64,000 nt of DNA from Siphonodentalium dalli (GCA_032622095.1 CP136061.1:173357107-173421106), one strand, 5' to 3'. Counted from the first letter of the stretch, positions 45,166-57,938 are shown. Program-made: numbers and translations. Notes: generated by a model not told the origin, from the sequence alone.

Positions 45166-48100
45166 GGGAGCGTCTCAAAAGTCTTTGCGGAATTCCGAAA
45201 GTATTTTCCGAAAACAAATGACGTTATGAACACTTTGCGGAAAACTGTTTGCGGAAATTTTTCGGTAATTACGTTCCTTCTTTCGGAAAATAGCGCTAAG
45301 GTTTGCGGAAAAGAAGACGACGTTTGCGGATTTTTTTCGGAATACGTCCGACGTTTTCGGAATTTGCGGAAATAATTGCGGAATTCAACCCAACGTTATC
45401 GGAATTTTAGTTTCCTCTTTCGGAATTTGCGGAAATAATTGCGGAATTCACCCCAACGTTATCGGAATTTTAGTTTCCTCTTTCGGAATTTGCGGAAATA
45501 ATTGCGGAATTCACCCTAACGTTATTGGAATTTGAATGCATGCGGACCTCGTTCCGGAAAATTTGCGGAATATATTCATGGGTGTCGGGCCGGTAAAATC
45601 GTAAACATCACCGCATACTAGAGTATATAGGTCTATTGCTATTGGGTTCGTTTATTTATTAGGTTTACAGTGTTTATTAACTTAATAAAAACAATACAGC
45701 AATTAAAACACTTTTCCTTGACGAATCTTGGTATGGCTTCATCAAGCATTCATTGCCACAGCTATATAGTGAAAACGTGTTTTAATTCACAAGCACGAAT
45801 CATGTATATATATGGCATGCAGGGAGTGAGTATCGGTACCCTATATAAACCTCCTGACATGTACTCATATATATTTGACACGAGAGTGCGCAATTATCGC
45901 TACATGTATAACAAGTTCCATGACACTGGAAAAGTTCACGGCTGACCTAATTAATTATAGCAATGATGTCAGTTTGACACTGTTTGCAATGTCAACACTG
46001 TCCTCCCCATTGAAGTCCGTGCAATGCGTGTAGGCCTACTGACTTCTTTCATTAATAGTCGCATTGCGATTGGTTAGACAACAAACAAACACCGACGTCA
46101 ATCATAGTATTTCAGGTATTGTTCCCACCCGGCGCCTCTATCTCAGTCTGAATGGAGTTACCACTGATTGGTTAAATCGAGCTCTGCCCATGCAAAGTGC
46201 ATGTCTTTTGTGGATTCCGTTTTCGTTAGCTAACGACCAGAATATGCGATGAGGTGTGACTGCATGCATCCTTTATATTTCACTTAAATATATGATATAT
46301 GTTGCCTATTGTGGACCCCCCCCCCCCCAACTTTTCGCAAGTAGGGGAACCTAATACAGTCGTAATAGTATATAATACTGCCAATTTTCGAATCTAGTTA
46401 TCATAGAATGACATTTTTTTTTTATCTTCCGAAACACTTATTTGCATATTACATTTTAGATACATTAATTTAGGTCCCGGCTTTAATTCGGCTTTACTCC
46501 TAACAATTTAATAAAGAGCGTTCCGTAGTTTTTTCATGAATCCTGATGAATAGTAAAAATTAAAAGAGCGCAGGAAATTTCGATACAAATCTCCAGTGCA
46601 AAGGTAATACGCGAAGCAGTCATATTTAACTGACAAGTGTACACGTGCATATGCCTATATGGGCTACTAGTTATAAGTAGCTGTAAATGAATGTTGTTTT
46701 CTTTAATACGGCTACACTTGATTTTTTTTAAATTGAAAAATAGACCAACATTCTATAAATGTATCTTCAGCCAGATAAATACGTATTGTTCCCAATACTG
46801 CATTATTAAGTCACACCCAACTATATTTGCAACTGTAACGTTTACTCAGGCGATTTGCATTGGAAGACATGTCCATTCAAATTAATCCGACCACTTTTTT
46901 TCTGGACATGTTGTGTGAATTCAACTGCGAAAATTAATGTGACCTTCAATTAATAATTCCGTCAGAAACGGCATGGGTAGAAATTCAGTACAAATCTCAG
47001 TATAAGCAGGTCATACACTGACACACTTGGGTAACTTTGACAAGACAATAAATATTACCAATGTGGTCAGTTGATGACCCATATCATATTATTCATATAT
47101 TTATATCATTAAGAGGTAAACCTATTATATGCCCATTTACAGTAGTAATCTTACGAACATTGCCACAAAAAAGTGAATAAAACCCCTGATTGGGAATTTG
47201 TTAATCGCCGTTATTTTTGCGCGCATCTGTATCTCTCAAATGCCAGGTGCAGCGAATTACGTCAGCACGAGGACTGTGTAGCAATGAACATGATTTGCTA
47301 CATCGTATACCGTTGTTTGAGTGAACATGATTGTATGTCACTTTCTCGGCGATATTCTCATTCAAGTTTAATCAAAAGTCCACTGGCACGATGCCCCGCG
47401 ACTTTGTCTTTATAGTAACTATTGAAAAGATTTGAACACACATTCAAGAATGGTGGTCAACAATGCTCGATTTCACCAATTCCCATATTAAATACACCGC
47501 GCGCTGGGTGCCGGGTTCCGCTGTACAAGCAGATTCGCATTTTGCAGGATTATAAAGTCAAATTTGAACGAGAGAATTACCTATATCCCCTGATGATAAT
47601 AGAGCAGTTCACAATAATTTAGCTTTCCGCACTAGAAACCACAAACTGCCAAAAAGAACTCGGCGCTTGGACGAATCTAGGCCTACGGATTATTCGGACA
47701 GAATCTGCACTCTCTGTAATCTCGAAATCGGCGATGAATACCACATGGTACTGAATTGTAGGGAACTTGGCAAACTAAGAATAAAATATCTGAAACCCGA
47801 CTTCTATCAGAGACCAAACACTTATAATTAGCCGCTCTATTTAACTCCCGAAATCATATATATTGTATTTATGTATACAACTCTTCTGTAATGTCTATAA
47901 TTGACAACCAGAATGAACTTAATTGAATTGAATAGCCGGGACAACTCTGTTAGCCGGGACAACTTGGTCCATGTAACAGCATAGATGAAGGAAGGATTTT
48001 TAGTGTATGCTAATTTTCAGCGAGTCATCCCGGCTAGATATGGAACGCTACGCGATTCGTTGTTACTTTCATGACGTCAGCCAATAGAATGTTCGCGTCA

Positions 48101-50372
48101 TGTGAGTGACGTCTAATGACCACCCACATTACGCCGTGACTCGGTGATTGACAGCTAGTTTTGTGCACGTCAACCGAGTTGTCCCGGTTGACCATCGATC
48201 TATATTAAAAATATACGTCGATGGGTTGACCGAGTTGTCTCGACTCATTTAACAGCGCGACCGAGTTGTCCTGGCAGACCGAGTTGACTCGGCTAGCCGA
48301 GTTGTCCCGGCTCATGTAACAAGCCCCTTTGGTTCATAAAATGTTCGCGGGCGAAACATACCTTACCACGCACAAACGCTCTTTATTTTTTATTGTGAAG
48401 AAAATTCTGGCTGGCAGTAAATTCCAAAAGGAGACCCACATGGACGGATGTAGTCAATGTAATTTCAAACCAAATAATTATAGTTTAAATTAGTGTAATT
48501 TAATTTAGTACACCGGTAGGACGTCGACTATATACTTATAAGATTATCACACCTTGTCGCCTGACGTAGCCTGACGTAGCAGATCGCCAATTTAACACAC
48601 TGAATAGATCGTCTGGCTAAACAATGGGCTCAATCAAACCACATTTATAGTGCCCTCTTTGTGTTTTTCAACACATTCTAAAAACGGCAAGTATACCGCG
48701 GTCGAACGGCAAGTATACCGCGGTCGAACGGCAAGTATACCGCGGCCGGACGGCAAGTATAGGCCTACATCGTGGCCGAACGGCAATTAGACCGCGGACC
48801 ATTAACTGCAGTTAGCCGGTGTGGCCGCGATGTTGTTGCAGTTCGGCCGCGGTGGAAACACAAACCGCACCGCGGTTAAGTGGACACTTGTTTTGTCCAG
48901 CATGGTAGCTAATTGCTTGTTATGGAAATCCCTCATTTAGGTGAGAAGCACCCCAGTATATTGGGTATATAAACGATAATAGTAAAACTATTCTGATAAA
49001 ACTATCGTAATGATAGAAGAGTTTATAATAAAACTGTGGATACAGTGTGTTTAATGATCATATTAAAATATAGCACGTTTGTTTGTTGATTCGAGCAATT
49101 ATATTTACAGTGCTGATTAACAATCCCTTTAATGCCTTGTGTGTCAGGTTCCCGTTTGTGATGCGTCTTGTCTCGAGATTTAATTGCAACGTGACGATTT
49201 GCGGAAGTATATTTCGCCGCAACAATTTTCCGGACACTTCGCCGAGATTTGGGACAGTTCGCCGGAAACTGACGACAACTTCACCGAAGGTCGGGACTAT
49301 TCGCCGTAATTTAAGACATTTCGCCGAGATATACGACTTTTCGCCGGAATAGACGACTGTTAAAAAAAATCGCCGAAATAAATTTACTTATATGTGGGTG
49401 TATTGTGGGACAATTGAAAATTACTGACATTTATCGCAAGTTATTGCATTATTGTGCGCATACACAGTTTTATGACAACCAATAGCCTACACAACTCAAC
49501 ATTCGTAGTTCTATCCATCTTGGGTGGATATGGTAAATGTTGTAAAGCCAGTGATATATATTACCATATGAAAGTCGCTAAAACAACCTAGTTACTATAC
49601 GGATCACCACCGCTAAAACAACATAGGCCTATAGGCTATACTTACTTTTCGGATCACCAATGGCTTCGGGTGAATTGTAATATGTAATATGAACACACCT
49701 CAGGTATTGTCGGTAAAACACAAATGATGGTAATAATCACACGTGCTAGGAAGGAAGAATGGCTTCGGGTGAATTGTAATATGAACACACCTCAGGTAAC
49801 AGTAAATATTGTCGGTAAAACACAAATGATGGTAATAATCACATGTGCCAGGAAGGAAGCCCGAAGTATGTTTTCATAGTACCTATGTCAAACAGTCTTC
49901 ACTAATGACTAATTAGCAGTTCGCAGGATTATAATACCTGTGTCAATCAGTCTTCACTAATGACTAATTACGGGATTATAATATTCCGGCGAACTGTCAC
50001 TCCGTCGAAAATGACTTTCGGCGAAATGTCCATTCCGGCGAAATTTACTTCCGACGAGGAGTCCAGTCCCCAATCATGAATTTTCAACGTTTTCGGAAAG
50101 TTACTTTTCGCAATGTCGACGTTACGGACTTTGCGGAATTCTTTATTTAACGTTTCGGTAATTTTTGCGGAAAACTCAATTTAACGTTTCGGTAATTTTT
50201 GCGGAAAACTCATGGCGTTTGCGGAAATCTTTATGTAACGTTTCGGTAATTTTGCGGAAAACTCATGGCGTTTTTCGGAACATTTGCGGAAAAATTCAGA
50301 CGATAGCGTTGCGGAAATCTCGACGTTTCGGAAAATATTTGCGGATTCCGCAAAGACTTTTGAGACGCTCCC
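45166..50372. mobile_element. Family A, copy 2, complete (5.2 kb), nested
   Basis: TIRs GGGAGCGTCTCAAAAGTCTT and complement at 50372, with TAA on both sides (45163-45165, 50373-50375). It aligns to copy 1 from end to end, with small indels. It lacks the 522-bp TA-flanked MITE and the 511-bp GATATC MITE. The right subterminal region has extra units of 'aacgtttcggtaatttttgc' (50150-50260). It is inserted at the right TAA of element B inside the outer family A copy. Confidence 0.92.
47421..47934 (+). pseudogene. 3' tail of a LINE inside family A, copy 2
   Basis: Duplicate of the LINE tail at 18505-19023, with the same ICTLCNLEIGDEYHMVLNC zinc motif (about 47699-47755), the same end 'aattgaattgaat' and a few small indels. 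Its presence in both full copies means the LINE entered family A before those copies separated. Confidence 0.8.
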
Positions 50373-50375
50373 TAA

Positions 50376-51557
50376 CAATCCCTTTAATGCCTTGTGTGTC
50401 AGGTTCGCGTTTGTGATGCGTCTTGTCTCGAGATTTAATTGCGACGTGACGATTTGCGGAAGTATATTTCACCGGAACAATTTTCCGGACACTTCGCCGA
50501 GATTTGGGACAGTTCGCCGGAAACTGACGACAACTTCACGGAAGGTCGGGACTATTCGCCGTAATTTAAGACATTTCGCCGAGATTTTCGACTTTTCGCC
50601 GGAATAGACGACTGTTCGCCGAAATAAATTTACTTATATGTGGGTGTATTGTGGGACAATTGAAAATTTCTGACATTTATCGCAAGTTATTGCATTATTG
50701 TGCGCATACACAGTTTATGACAAGCAATAGCCTACACAACTCAACATTCGTAGTTCTATCCATCTTGGATGGATATGGTAAATGTTGTAAAGCCAGTGAT
50801 ATATATACCATATGAAAGTCGCTAAAACAACCTAGTTACTATACGGATCACCACCGCTAAAACAACATAGGCCTATAGGCTACTTACTACGTACGGATCA
50901 CCAATGGCTTCGGGTGAATTGTAATATGTAATATGAACACACCTCAGGTAACAGTATTGTCGGTAAAACACAAATGATGGTAATAATCACACGTGCGAGG
51001 AAGGAAGAATGGCTTCTGGTGAATTGTAATATGAACACACCTCAGGTAACAATATTGTCGGTAAAACACAAATGATGGTAATAATCACATGTGCCAGGAA
51101 GGAAGCCCGAAGTGTGTTTTCATAGTACCCATATCAAACAGTCTTCACTAATGACTAATTAGCAGTTCGCAGGATTATAATACCTATGTCAATCAGTCTT
51201 CACTAATGACTAATTACGGGATTATAATATTCCGGCGAACTGTCACTCCTTCGAAAATGACTTTAGGCGAAATGTCCATTCCGGCGAAATCTACTTCCGA
51301 CGAGGAGTCCAGTCCCCAATCATGAATTCTCAACGTTTTCGGAAAATTACTTTTCTCAATGTCGACGTTACGGACTTTGCGAAAAATAGCGGAATGTTTG
51401 CGGAATTCTTTATTCAACGTTTCGGTAATTTTTGCGGAAAACTCAATTTAACGTTTCGGTAATTTTTGCAGAAAACTCATAGCGTTTGCGGAAATCTTTA
51501 TGTAACGTTTCGGTAATTTTTGCAGGAAAACTCCGCAAAGACTTTTGAGACGCTCCC
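50376..51557. mobile_element. Family A, outer copy, right part
   Basis: Continues the outer copy exactly where 43430 stopped: 'caatccctttaatgccttgt' follows the third TAA. It aligns to 20742-21907 of copy 1 and 49126-50372 of copy 2. It ends at 51557 with CGCTCCC, followed by TTA. Its right TIR is preserved as 'gcaaagacttttgagacgct'. As the left end is lost, its own target duplication cannot be checked. Confidence 0.9.
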
Positions 51558-51560
51558 TTA

Positions 51561-52054
51561 GTATCGATTGACAAATTCTCGAGTTGCCATTGAACTTATT
51601 GATCAGCTGATGACGTTGAAAAATTATGGGAACATTGCCACGACGTCAGAGTAGCAATGATAAAATTCTGAAGCACAAATGTGTATAGGCCGTTTTGTTC
51701 TCTCGTTTGATTCATAAAATTATTATTCTCCACGCTTTAAAGTGGAGCTGTCAGAGATAAAAAAGTATCTCAAAACTGACAGAAAATACGTTTATTTAAA
51801 CCACTATTATCTATTCTATCATAATCAGTTAAAAACCCGACACGAAACGGCCTAATTAGTGAGATATACGCATCGGAAAAACATTTGTTTTTTTCATTTT
51901 CGAGAGACTTTAGAAAGTCTCATGGCGGCGGTCACGTGACACACGACGTCATAGACAGAGAACGCGGACGTAAACACATCGGCCGAGATCTTGGCCATGG
52001 CTTGTTTCGAAGTTTTCATTTTGCAAATTTTGTGTTTTTATTGTTATCTGTGAA
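51561..52054. other. Gene-free stretch
   Basis: AT-rich spacer right of the nested block. 'cacgacgtcatagac' and a GC-rich patch at 51920-52010 have no clear function. Confidence 0.3.
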
Positions 52055-52318
52055 ATGCAAACGATGTGGGTTGCCCAAAATTGTGGGCAAGAGAAGATTC
52101 TTCTCAAGTGGCCAAAAAGAGACCAAGCATTGCCCGACAGTGGAGAATATTTGTGCCCACAAAACAAAAGTATTTTAAACTGTAAGGCACATAAACATTT
52201 AGCTAAATTAACTGGCTGTTTCGAGAACTATACGAAGTTCGAGAAAGGTTTTTCTAATCGATCGGTGACCCCCCCCCCCCCCCATTCCACCCGGGTTGAT
52301 AACTCGTACTACTCATAG
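52055..52318 (+). other. Short open frame, faintly THAP-like
   Basis: An 87-codon frame with NCGQEKILLKWPKRDQAL early on. A cysteine followed by a 'FPKD'-like box (KWPKR) recalls the first half of a THAP DNA-binding domain. A neighbouring frame offers a W (ARQWRIF) at the next conserved spot. The second zinc pair and the AVPTIF box are not visible. It could be a dead THAP exon from a P-like element or a chance match. Confidence 0.15.
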
Positions 52319-54354
52319 CAATATACAATGGTGTTTTAATTGCGTTAATTAATATCCAGCTGTGAATCAGTAGGCATGTAGGCTGAACACTGATTATTTG
52401 AAAGGAAATACCAAATTATAACTATTACAAATAAAACTAAAACGTGATCCCATAATATTGTGAGCGAATGTTGAAAAAGAAACAAATTACATACACAAAA
52501 TAAATGAGGGGGTGGACAAACATGGGCTAAATATGTGCCCACGTCCACTTATATATATACCAAGCCCGATATTAATTAGCCTTTGGCTGGCTGTCTGGAT
52601 ATGTTGGGTTAATAATCTGACTGACCATATATATATAGTCCAGCCCTTTTAGTATTAAAATTGTTTCATTTTTTAATAATTTCTGTATAACTATACACAA
52701 TTAATCTAACTATAATATAATATTGTGCATATGTTATGGGTGGGGACACTAGTTGTTCATAGTAGACAACTGACTTAAAATAGGATATGTGCGAAATTGA
52801 ATACAAAATAGAAATGTGTTGTACTCACGTCACCAGCATATTATCTGGTTCAATTTGATGACTTTTACGCAGTAAATATGTACGTTTATTTTGAACTACA
52901 TATTATGAACTTGTAGTATCACCATCAACTCTATCACCATCCGAAGATTCCACACAGTTTCGTAATGTATTGTAATTGCACATAAACCGAGCATGAAACA
53001 AACGATTCTGTATATAAAATATAATGAGGTCACATGAAACACTGGCGATACAATAGCCAACGACGTGTCGAAATGAAAATATTCCTTTCAAAGCATACAC
53101 TAAAAACACTTTTCCTCTTGTATCTGAAAAATCCTCCCGATTTTGACTGAGATGTACAGTCGAATCACAAAGTTCCATTCCTGCAAAACTGGCGATACAA
53201 TACAACGAATATACATGATATTTTTTAAACTCGTGTTGCAATAAACTTCACTCGATAACGCACCCACGTGTACTGGCATCGTAATTTGTATCACTCCGCC
53301 AAAGGTACCGATATCCAACAAAATGGTTTCACGTTTATTTTTGTAACAGTGGAATATATTTTATTTTATGAACACTCGGGTGTTCTTGTAGTTTTATTTT
53401 TGCGCATAAAATAAGACGACATATATACGTAGTTCATGTCTGACACAAGATCTATATTGTTTTGCGTTTGTTCCGAATGCACATCGGCTGTCACTGACAC
53501 TGAAGTATATACTATTTTGGGCGTGGTTATCTGGCGAGTTATTTATAAACATTATAGGACGTAAGATTGCAGGCCTGTCTCATTTCCATATTTTATTGTG
53601 AAGTAGTTTAAAAAGTAGAGAAAGCTTAAGAGCTTTTTTCACTGTTGTAAATATAGTATCTTTTCACTAGATTATGCACAGAAGATTATAACTTTATTCC
53701 TCTATGATTAAGAAGACAAAAATATTCTCAAACTAAATATTTATGTCCCAGTGTATGGACTTGCCGGTGAAACAGAACTCACGTGATGAAATGCCATATT
53801 TGAGGACATATAAAAAATAAGTAGTCATATTCCCTGCTTTTCTGATGGCCTTTTAACTATATAAAGTCATAACAATACTACGATTCCAAGCGATCGGATT
53901 CCCCACTTTGTAAGAGAAAGAGTTTTCATTCAAGATTCGCCATTCCCGGCCGTTGATTCGTTATTTTTTACGTGTCTTCCAGAATCATGACATTATTTGT
54001 GAAGACGTGTAAGATCTGACGAGAAGAAATATAGCTATTATTCTACAAGGTCAGATAACTTAAAACACATCACAAATTAGAAAGAATGCGAAAATTTGAG
54101 GCCAGAATACCAGTATATTCAGATAATTGCATCATGAACTTATGTAAATAACACGCCGGTTCTCTGCCTATGACGTCACGCAACATGGCCACGTGTTTCG
54201 TGCAAAATCAAAACAAAAACATAGCAATTTACAGTTATCGGTCTCGGGTAGTCAATTCGGTTGTAGTCACGACTGGCAATGATTGTATTGTCATTGAGGG
54301 ATGAAAGATGCATCATTTACATTGTATATTGTTCAGAATGATTAATTCGTGTCA
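52319..54354. other. Gene-free stretch
   Basis: AT-rich. A minus-strand frame (53241-52903, 112 codons) has a cysteine-rich reading but no motif I recognise. A C run at 52267-52282 and TATA-rich microsatellite patches at about 52550 and 52628 are the only visible repeats. Confidence 0.35.
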
Positions 54355-54608
54355 CACGGGGCGTCATGTGCCCCGCGAGAATCGGTTCGAAATCTGCAGA
54401 CGACCCAGCGCGAAATCGCACGTGTCTCGGCGCCCTTTCGGTCACAAATGTCAGGGTCGGCTCCAAAATTGAATTAAAAAGCGACAAAGGTGAGTTAATG
54501 CAGAATATAACACATAATGCATACTCCACAATGATTACTAGTATCGAATCAGTAGCTTTCATGGAGTATTATGCGATAAGATTTGTTTATTTTACATGTT
54601 TACAATTA

Positions 54609-54757
54609 AGAAATAAATACACGGTGTAGAGGTGTGTATGGTCAAGTTGTACCACAAAAAACTGATTGTAGGACGACGCGTAGCGGAGTCCTACAATCAG
54701 TTTTTTGTGGTACAACTTGACCATACACACCGATACACCGTGTATTTATTTCTTTTG
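54609..54757. repeat. Near-perfect 149-bp hairpin
   Basis: 'aagaaataaatacacggtgt' pairs with 'acaccgtgtatttatttctt', and the arms continue through 'ggtcaagttgtaccacaaaa' to a centre 'gacgacgcgtagcggagtc'. Only a few bases near the middle of the arms differ. It begins the 1.05-kb block found only in the left palindrome arm. The flanking words 'ttttgtaatacgac' (54754) and 'gtcgtattacaaaa' (55644) are inverted repeats, so this block may itself be a transposon. Confidence 0.85.
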
Positions 54758-56164
54758 TAATACGACTGAAAGTTTATGGTCACAATTCGACTGAATAGTC
54801 AACGAAATACTGCGCTTTTTCGGTCTCAGGTGAGAAAACATTTCGTGGTGTAATTCGTATTGGGCGTACTCGATTTCTTTGCATGGAGTACTCTAGTAAT
54901 GTCTTGTCTTGTTATGAAATTCCCCCGTTGACTTTTCGAGGCACCTCTTCTAGAAATAATCGTTGTGATTGGTTAAAAAACGATGTGTTTTCAGCGGCGC
55001 CCGTGCATTTCATTTAAATTGTACAGGTAATACGATGCGGTCATTTCTGTTTTGAACGTTGTTGGGACAACATGAATATGATCATCGACTATGGACCATT
55101 TTCCTTACACAAAGCGATCTAAATAATCTAGTTTACTAAACTAATCTTATTCCCCTTCTGTACTGGTGAACAAACGCTTTCATTTTCAACTTGATTCCGA
55201 AATATCGAATATGATCGAGATTCGAATCGACGAATGCACAGCCCGGCCCCATGGATTTATTTTGTCATTTAATATACTTATTAAGTAACTTTCTTTGGTC
55301 GTAACATATATCAATATACCATAACATCATTTGGACCATATTCATTGGCAACCAAACTGGTTTCAAGCGACAAATCGCTAGAAAATTCGCAAGATTGTCA
55401 AGATGTAGCAAAATTCAATCAAAGGGTTACGGGTGCGGGTGTACTCCGTTGATGCCCCGTTTGCGCGGAGTTAGAAAAGACGGGAAAAGTCGCGTGCGGC
55501 GATCTGAATAAACCGATTTTTTTGATTTTTTTCGTGGTACAATTGGAAAAAGTAGAATTGTACCACAAAACTGGAACGAGATAACCATGGTAACTCGGGC
55601 CACTGGCCAATCAGGACATGGCTTTTAAGCATAGTTAGGCAGGGTCGTATTACAAAAGTCATTATTTCCAAGTGCATTTTCAATGGAATATCCACCAATT
55701 TCCACGAGTGATTAACTGCAATTCTGGAAGCTACGCTTGAGTATACTGTTGCTCAATGTTAGATACATACATTTCCTAGCTCCCAAACCACAAGTAAGTT
55801 TAGTGTTATACTTGTATGCCACAAAAAATTAATCTTAAAATGACCCGAAAATGTCACGGTTCCCTTCCGGTCAACTGTTAGCATTTGGGTTCGCATCGGT
55901 TTGATCATGCCCCAGTTCCGAATCTGCACGTATTTAGTTTTCGCATTATTTGACCAGTATTTTCGTGCTCGTTGGAGACTTATCACGCATATTTTATTTC
56001 CATATTTACTAGTAATGACTAGCACCACATATAACACTATTTATACGGCGATATCTTGTTAAATGCACCTTGCTAGGCGACTTCGAAGCACGAACTATTA
56101 TTTTATTTAAAAGGATGTCGTTTTTATGTGTAAACAATAAGTGGGAATACATATACACACCTGG

Positions 56165-57206
56165 AATTGATCCAATTCTTTATTCAATTCTTTATTCACT
56201 CTCAATAAATCAAAATATTGACACGTCTGAGAAGTCACAAATATCATAACATAATCAATATAATTATGACGATGGCGGTCAATACATGTATAAACATAAC
56301 TATATTTTATTTCTATTGTCTTGGCGGTGAACCCGTTAGCTGTTCTAAATTTCTGATAAAGTCACACATTTTGTGTATTAAGACAGCGTCTTTTGTTCCC
56401 ATGATGATCTTAAACTGTTTCAAGTTAGGGGAAGTTGTTATCGACAAAGGTATAAATCGTCTTCTCAGTGAACATATAGCGTCACAATTCATTATATAGT
56501 GGTATTCGTCTCCAACTCTATCTCCACTGCACAAGTTACAGAATTGAGTGTTTCTGGATTCATTCCATGTACTAGTCTCAACGGGTAAGTGATGGCTTCT
56601 GCATCTGAACCTAGCCATAGTTTTGACGTCCTTCATAGACGTGCTATTTAAATAATGTTCGGCTCTAAAATCGGTTTTGAAAACCTTATATAAAGAACAT
56701 TTACTCATAGAATTTACTCGTTTGTGCCAATCTGCTATATAATGTGTGACTAACGAATTTTTAACGGATTCTCTCAACCAAGATGATTCGATACGCTCGG
56801 ACATTTGTATGTCCCACAAGTAATAATGATCAGTTTTCAGTTAAATGTTTTCAACATGCGATATCCATGGGTGCATAAATGACATATTTCTAAACAAGCG
56901 TAGTAAGTACGAATATAAAATTCCGTTAATCTTTTTTTCTCCAGCGTTAACAACATTTGCCCAGTAGGTTATCATCCTAGTATCAATATCAACACGGAGG
57001 GGACAAACGCCTGTTTCTCCATATACCATGACATCTGGTGTGCTCGGTTTCAAATTCAAAATAAACTTCAGGTATTTAATTTGAAGTCTCTCAAGTTCGT
57101 GTATGTCTTGGTTACCCCAAATCTCACATCCATATAAGAGAATCGGTTTAACGGTTTTGGAGAAAAGTTCCGATATGACTCGTGTTGCGTACACGTCGCT
57201 AAAATC
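56165..57206 (-). pseudogene. 5'-truncated LINE ORF2 C-terminus
   Basis: Two minus-strand frames. The first (57194-56841) reads SELFSKTVKPILLYGCEIWG, then LERLQIKYLKFILNL and VYGETGVCPLRVDIDTRMI, the conserved region after the reverse-transcriptase domain of many LINEs. The second (56819-56313) reads ARFRCRSHHLPVET, then FCNLCSGDRVGDEYHYIMNC, the CxxC...H...C motif. A break at about 56830 separates them. The 3' end (about 56200-56165) reads AATAAAGAATT twice on the minus strand, a typical repeat tail. The reverse transcriptase and endonuclease are missing. It resembles, but is clearly diverged from, the LINE tail in family A. Confidence 0.85.
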
Positions 57207-57414
57207 ATAATAGGCGTACTGTCTACATTATATAATGTATCGTCTCAAACTTACACAAGTTTGTTTCTGTTATCTGACCGAATAATGGTTGTTTATGCCT
57301 GTTTGGTGGCTTCATATACATGTCCAAGCATACACCATGCATATTGCATAGCAGGATTTAAATTCATTTAACTTGACAAATCTGACACCCAAGTAGTGGT
57401 GGACTTTTGCAAAT

Positions 57415-57938
57415 ATGCAATTAGAACAAAAGAGCACAACGCCACCGATTGATACCAATAGTCCAAACACATCGTTGCCCGCTAAAATGTCTAGAATTGG
57501 TACACCTATGAGGGGTGTCCACTCAAGGAAATCGCTATTCAAAGAAGACTGCGATATGGACGAGTCGGAACGTGTCACCGAGGACGAGTCTTGTGACGTG
57601 ATGTCTTCTGCCAACAATTCGACTGTCGTGGAAGAAATAAACAAGCTAATTCCATCGGCCATAGAATCTCTTATTTCGCATGACCGATTAGATGATTGGA
57701 TGGCATTCCTCCGATTATTATCATCCGGAACGTTCCCCATGCAGAACATATCGTTCCAGCTATTTATGGGCGTATAGTGAAGTTTTTGGAAACTGAACAT
57801 GTTATGGGGATGAGATATAGTCCACAGACAAAACAATTGTGGGGAGTTGGTTATGAATGTTTCGGTCCAAAGTTCATTCGTTTTATGGGAGATCCGAAAT
57901 GTGCTGGCTTTTCTCGAAACCGACACGACTCGTGTTAA
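57415..57938 (+). pseudogene. Unrecognised ORF in the palindrome loop, frameshifted
   Basis: I do not recognise the family with certainty. The first frame (57415-57777) gives 120 residues: a Ser/Thr/Pro- and acid-rich start (KMSRIGTPMRGVHSRKSLF, DESERVTEDESCDVM), then LDDWMAFLRLLSSGTFPMQN and ISFQLFMGV. The next frame (open to 57938) continues with KFLETEHVMGMRYSPQTKQL, then WGVGYECFGPKFIRFMG. The join at about 57776 looks like a one- or two-base frameshift. This 'phosphorylation-prone start plus conserved FxLFxDV / MRYxxxTxxxW / FIRFM' layout recalls uncharacterised repetitive ORFs of marine invertebrates, but I cannot name one. The longer minus-strand frame (57926-57312) covering it is less protein-like. 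Confidence 0.45.

Noticed and set aside
45670-45945. 91-codon frame conserved between 16771 and 45670
   Set aside because: Conservation follows from the duplicated transposon. There is no domain, and nearby non-coding sequence is equally conserved.
50373-51557. Simple tandem duplication of the last 1.2 kb of family A copy 2
   Set aside because: The matching left part at 41888-43430 stops at exactly the same TAA, so a split outer copy with nested insertions explains both pieces better.
57312-57926. 204-codon minus-strand frame, the longest in the palindrome loop
   Set aside because: Its composition is less protein-like than the plus-strand frames it overlaps, and it runs out into the inverted repeat. 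The plus-strand reading has an acidic start and conserved-looking aromatic motifs.
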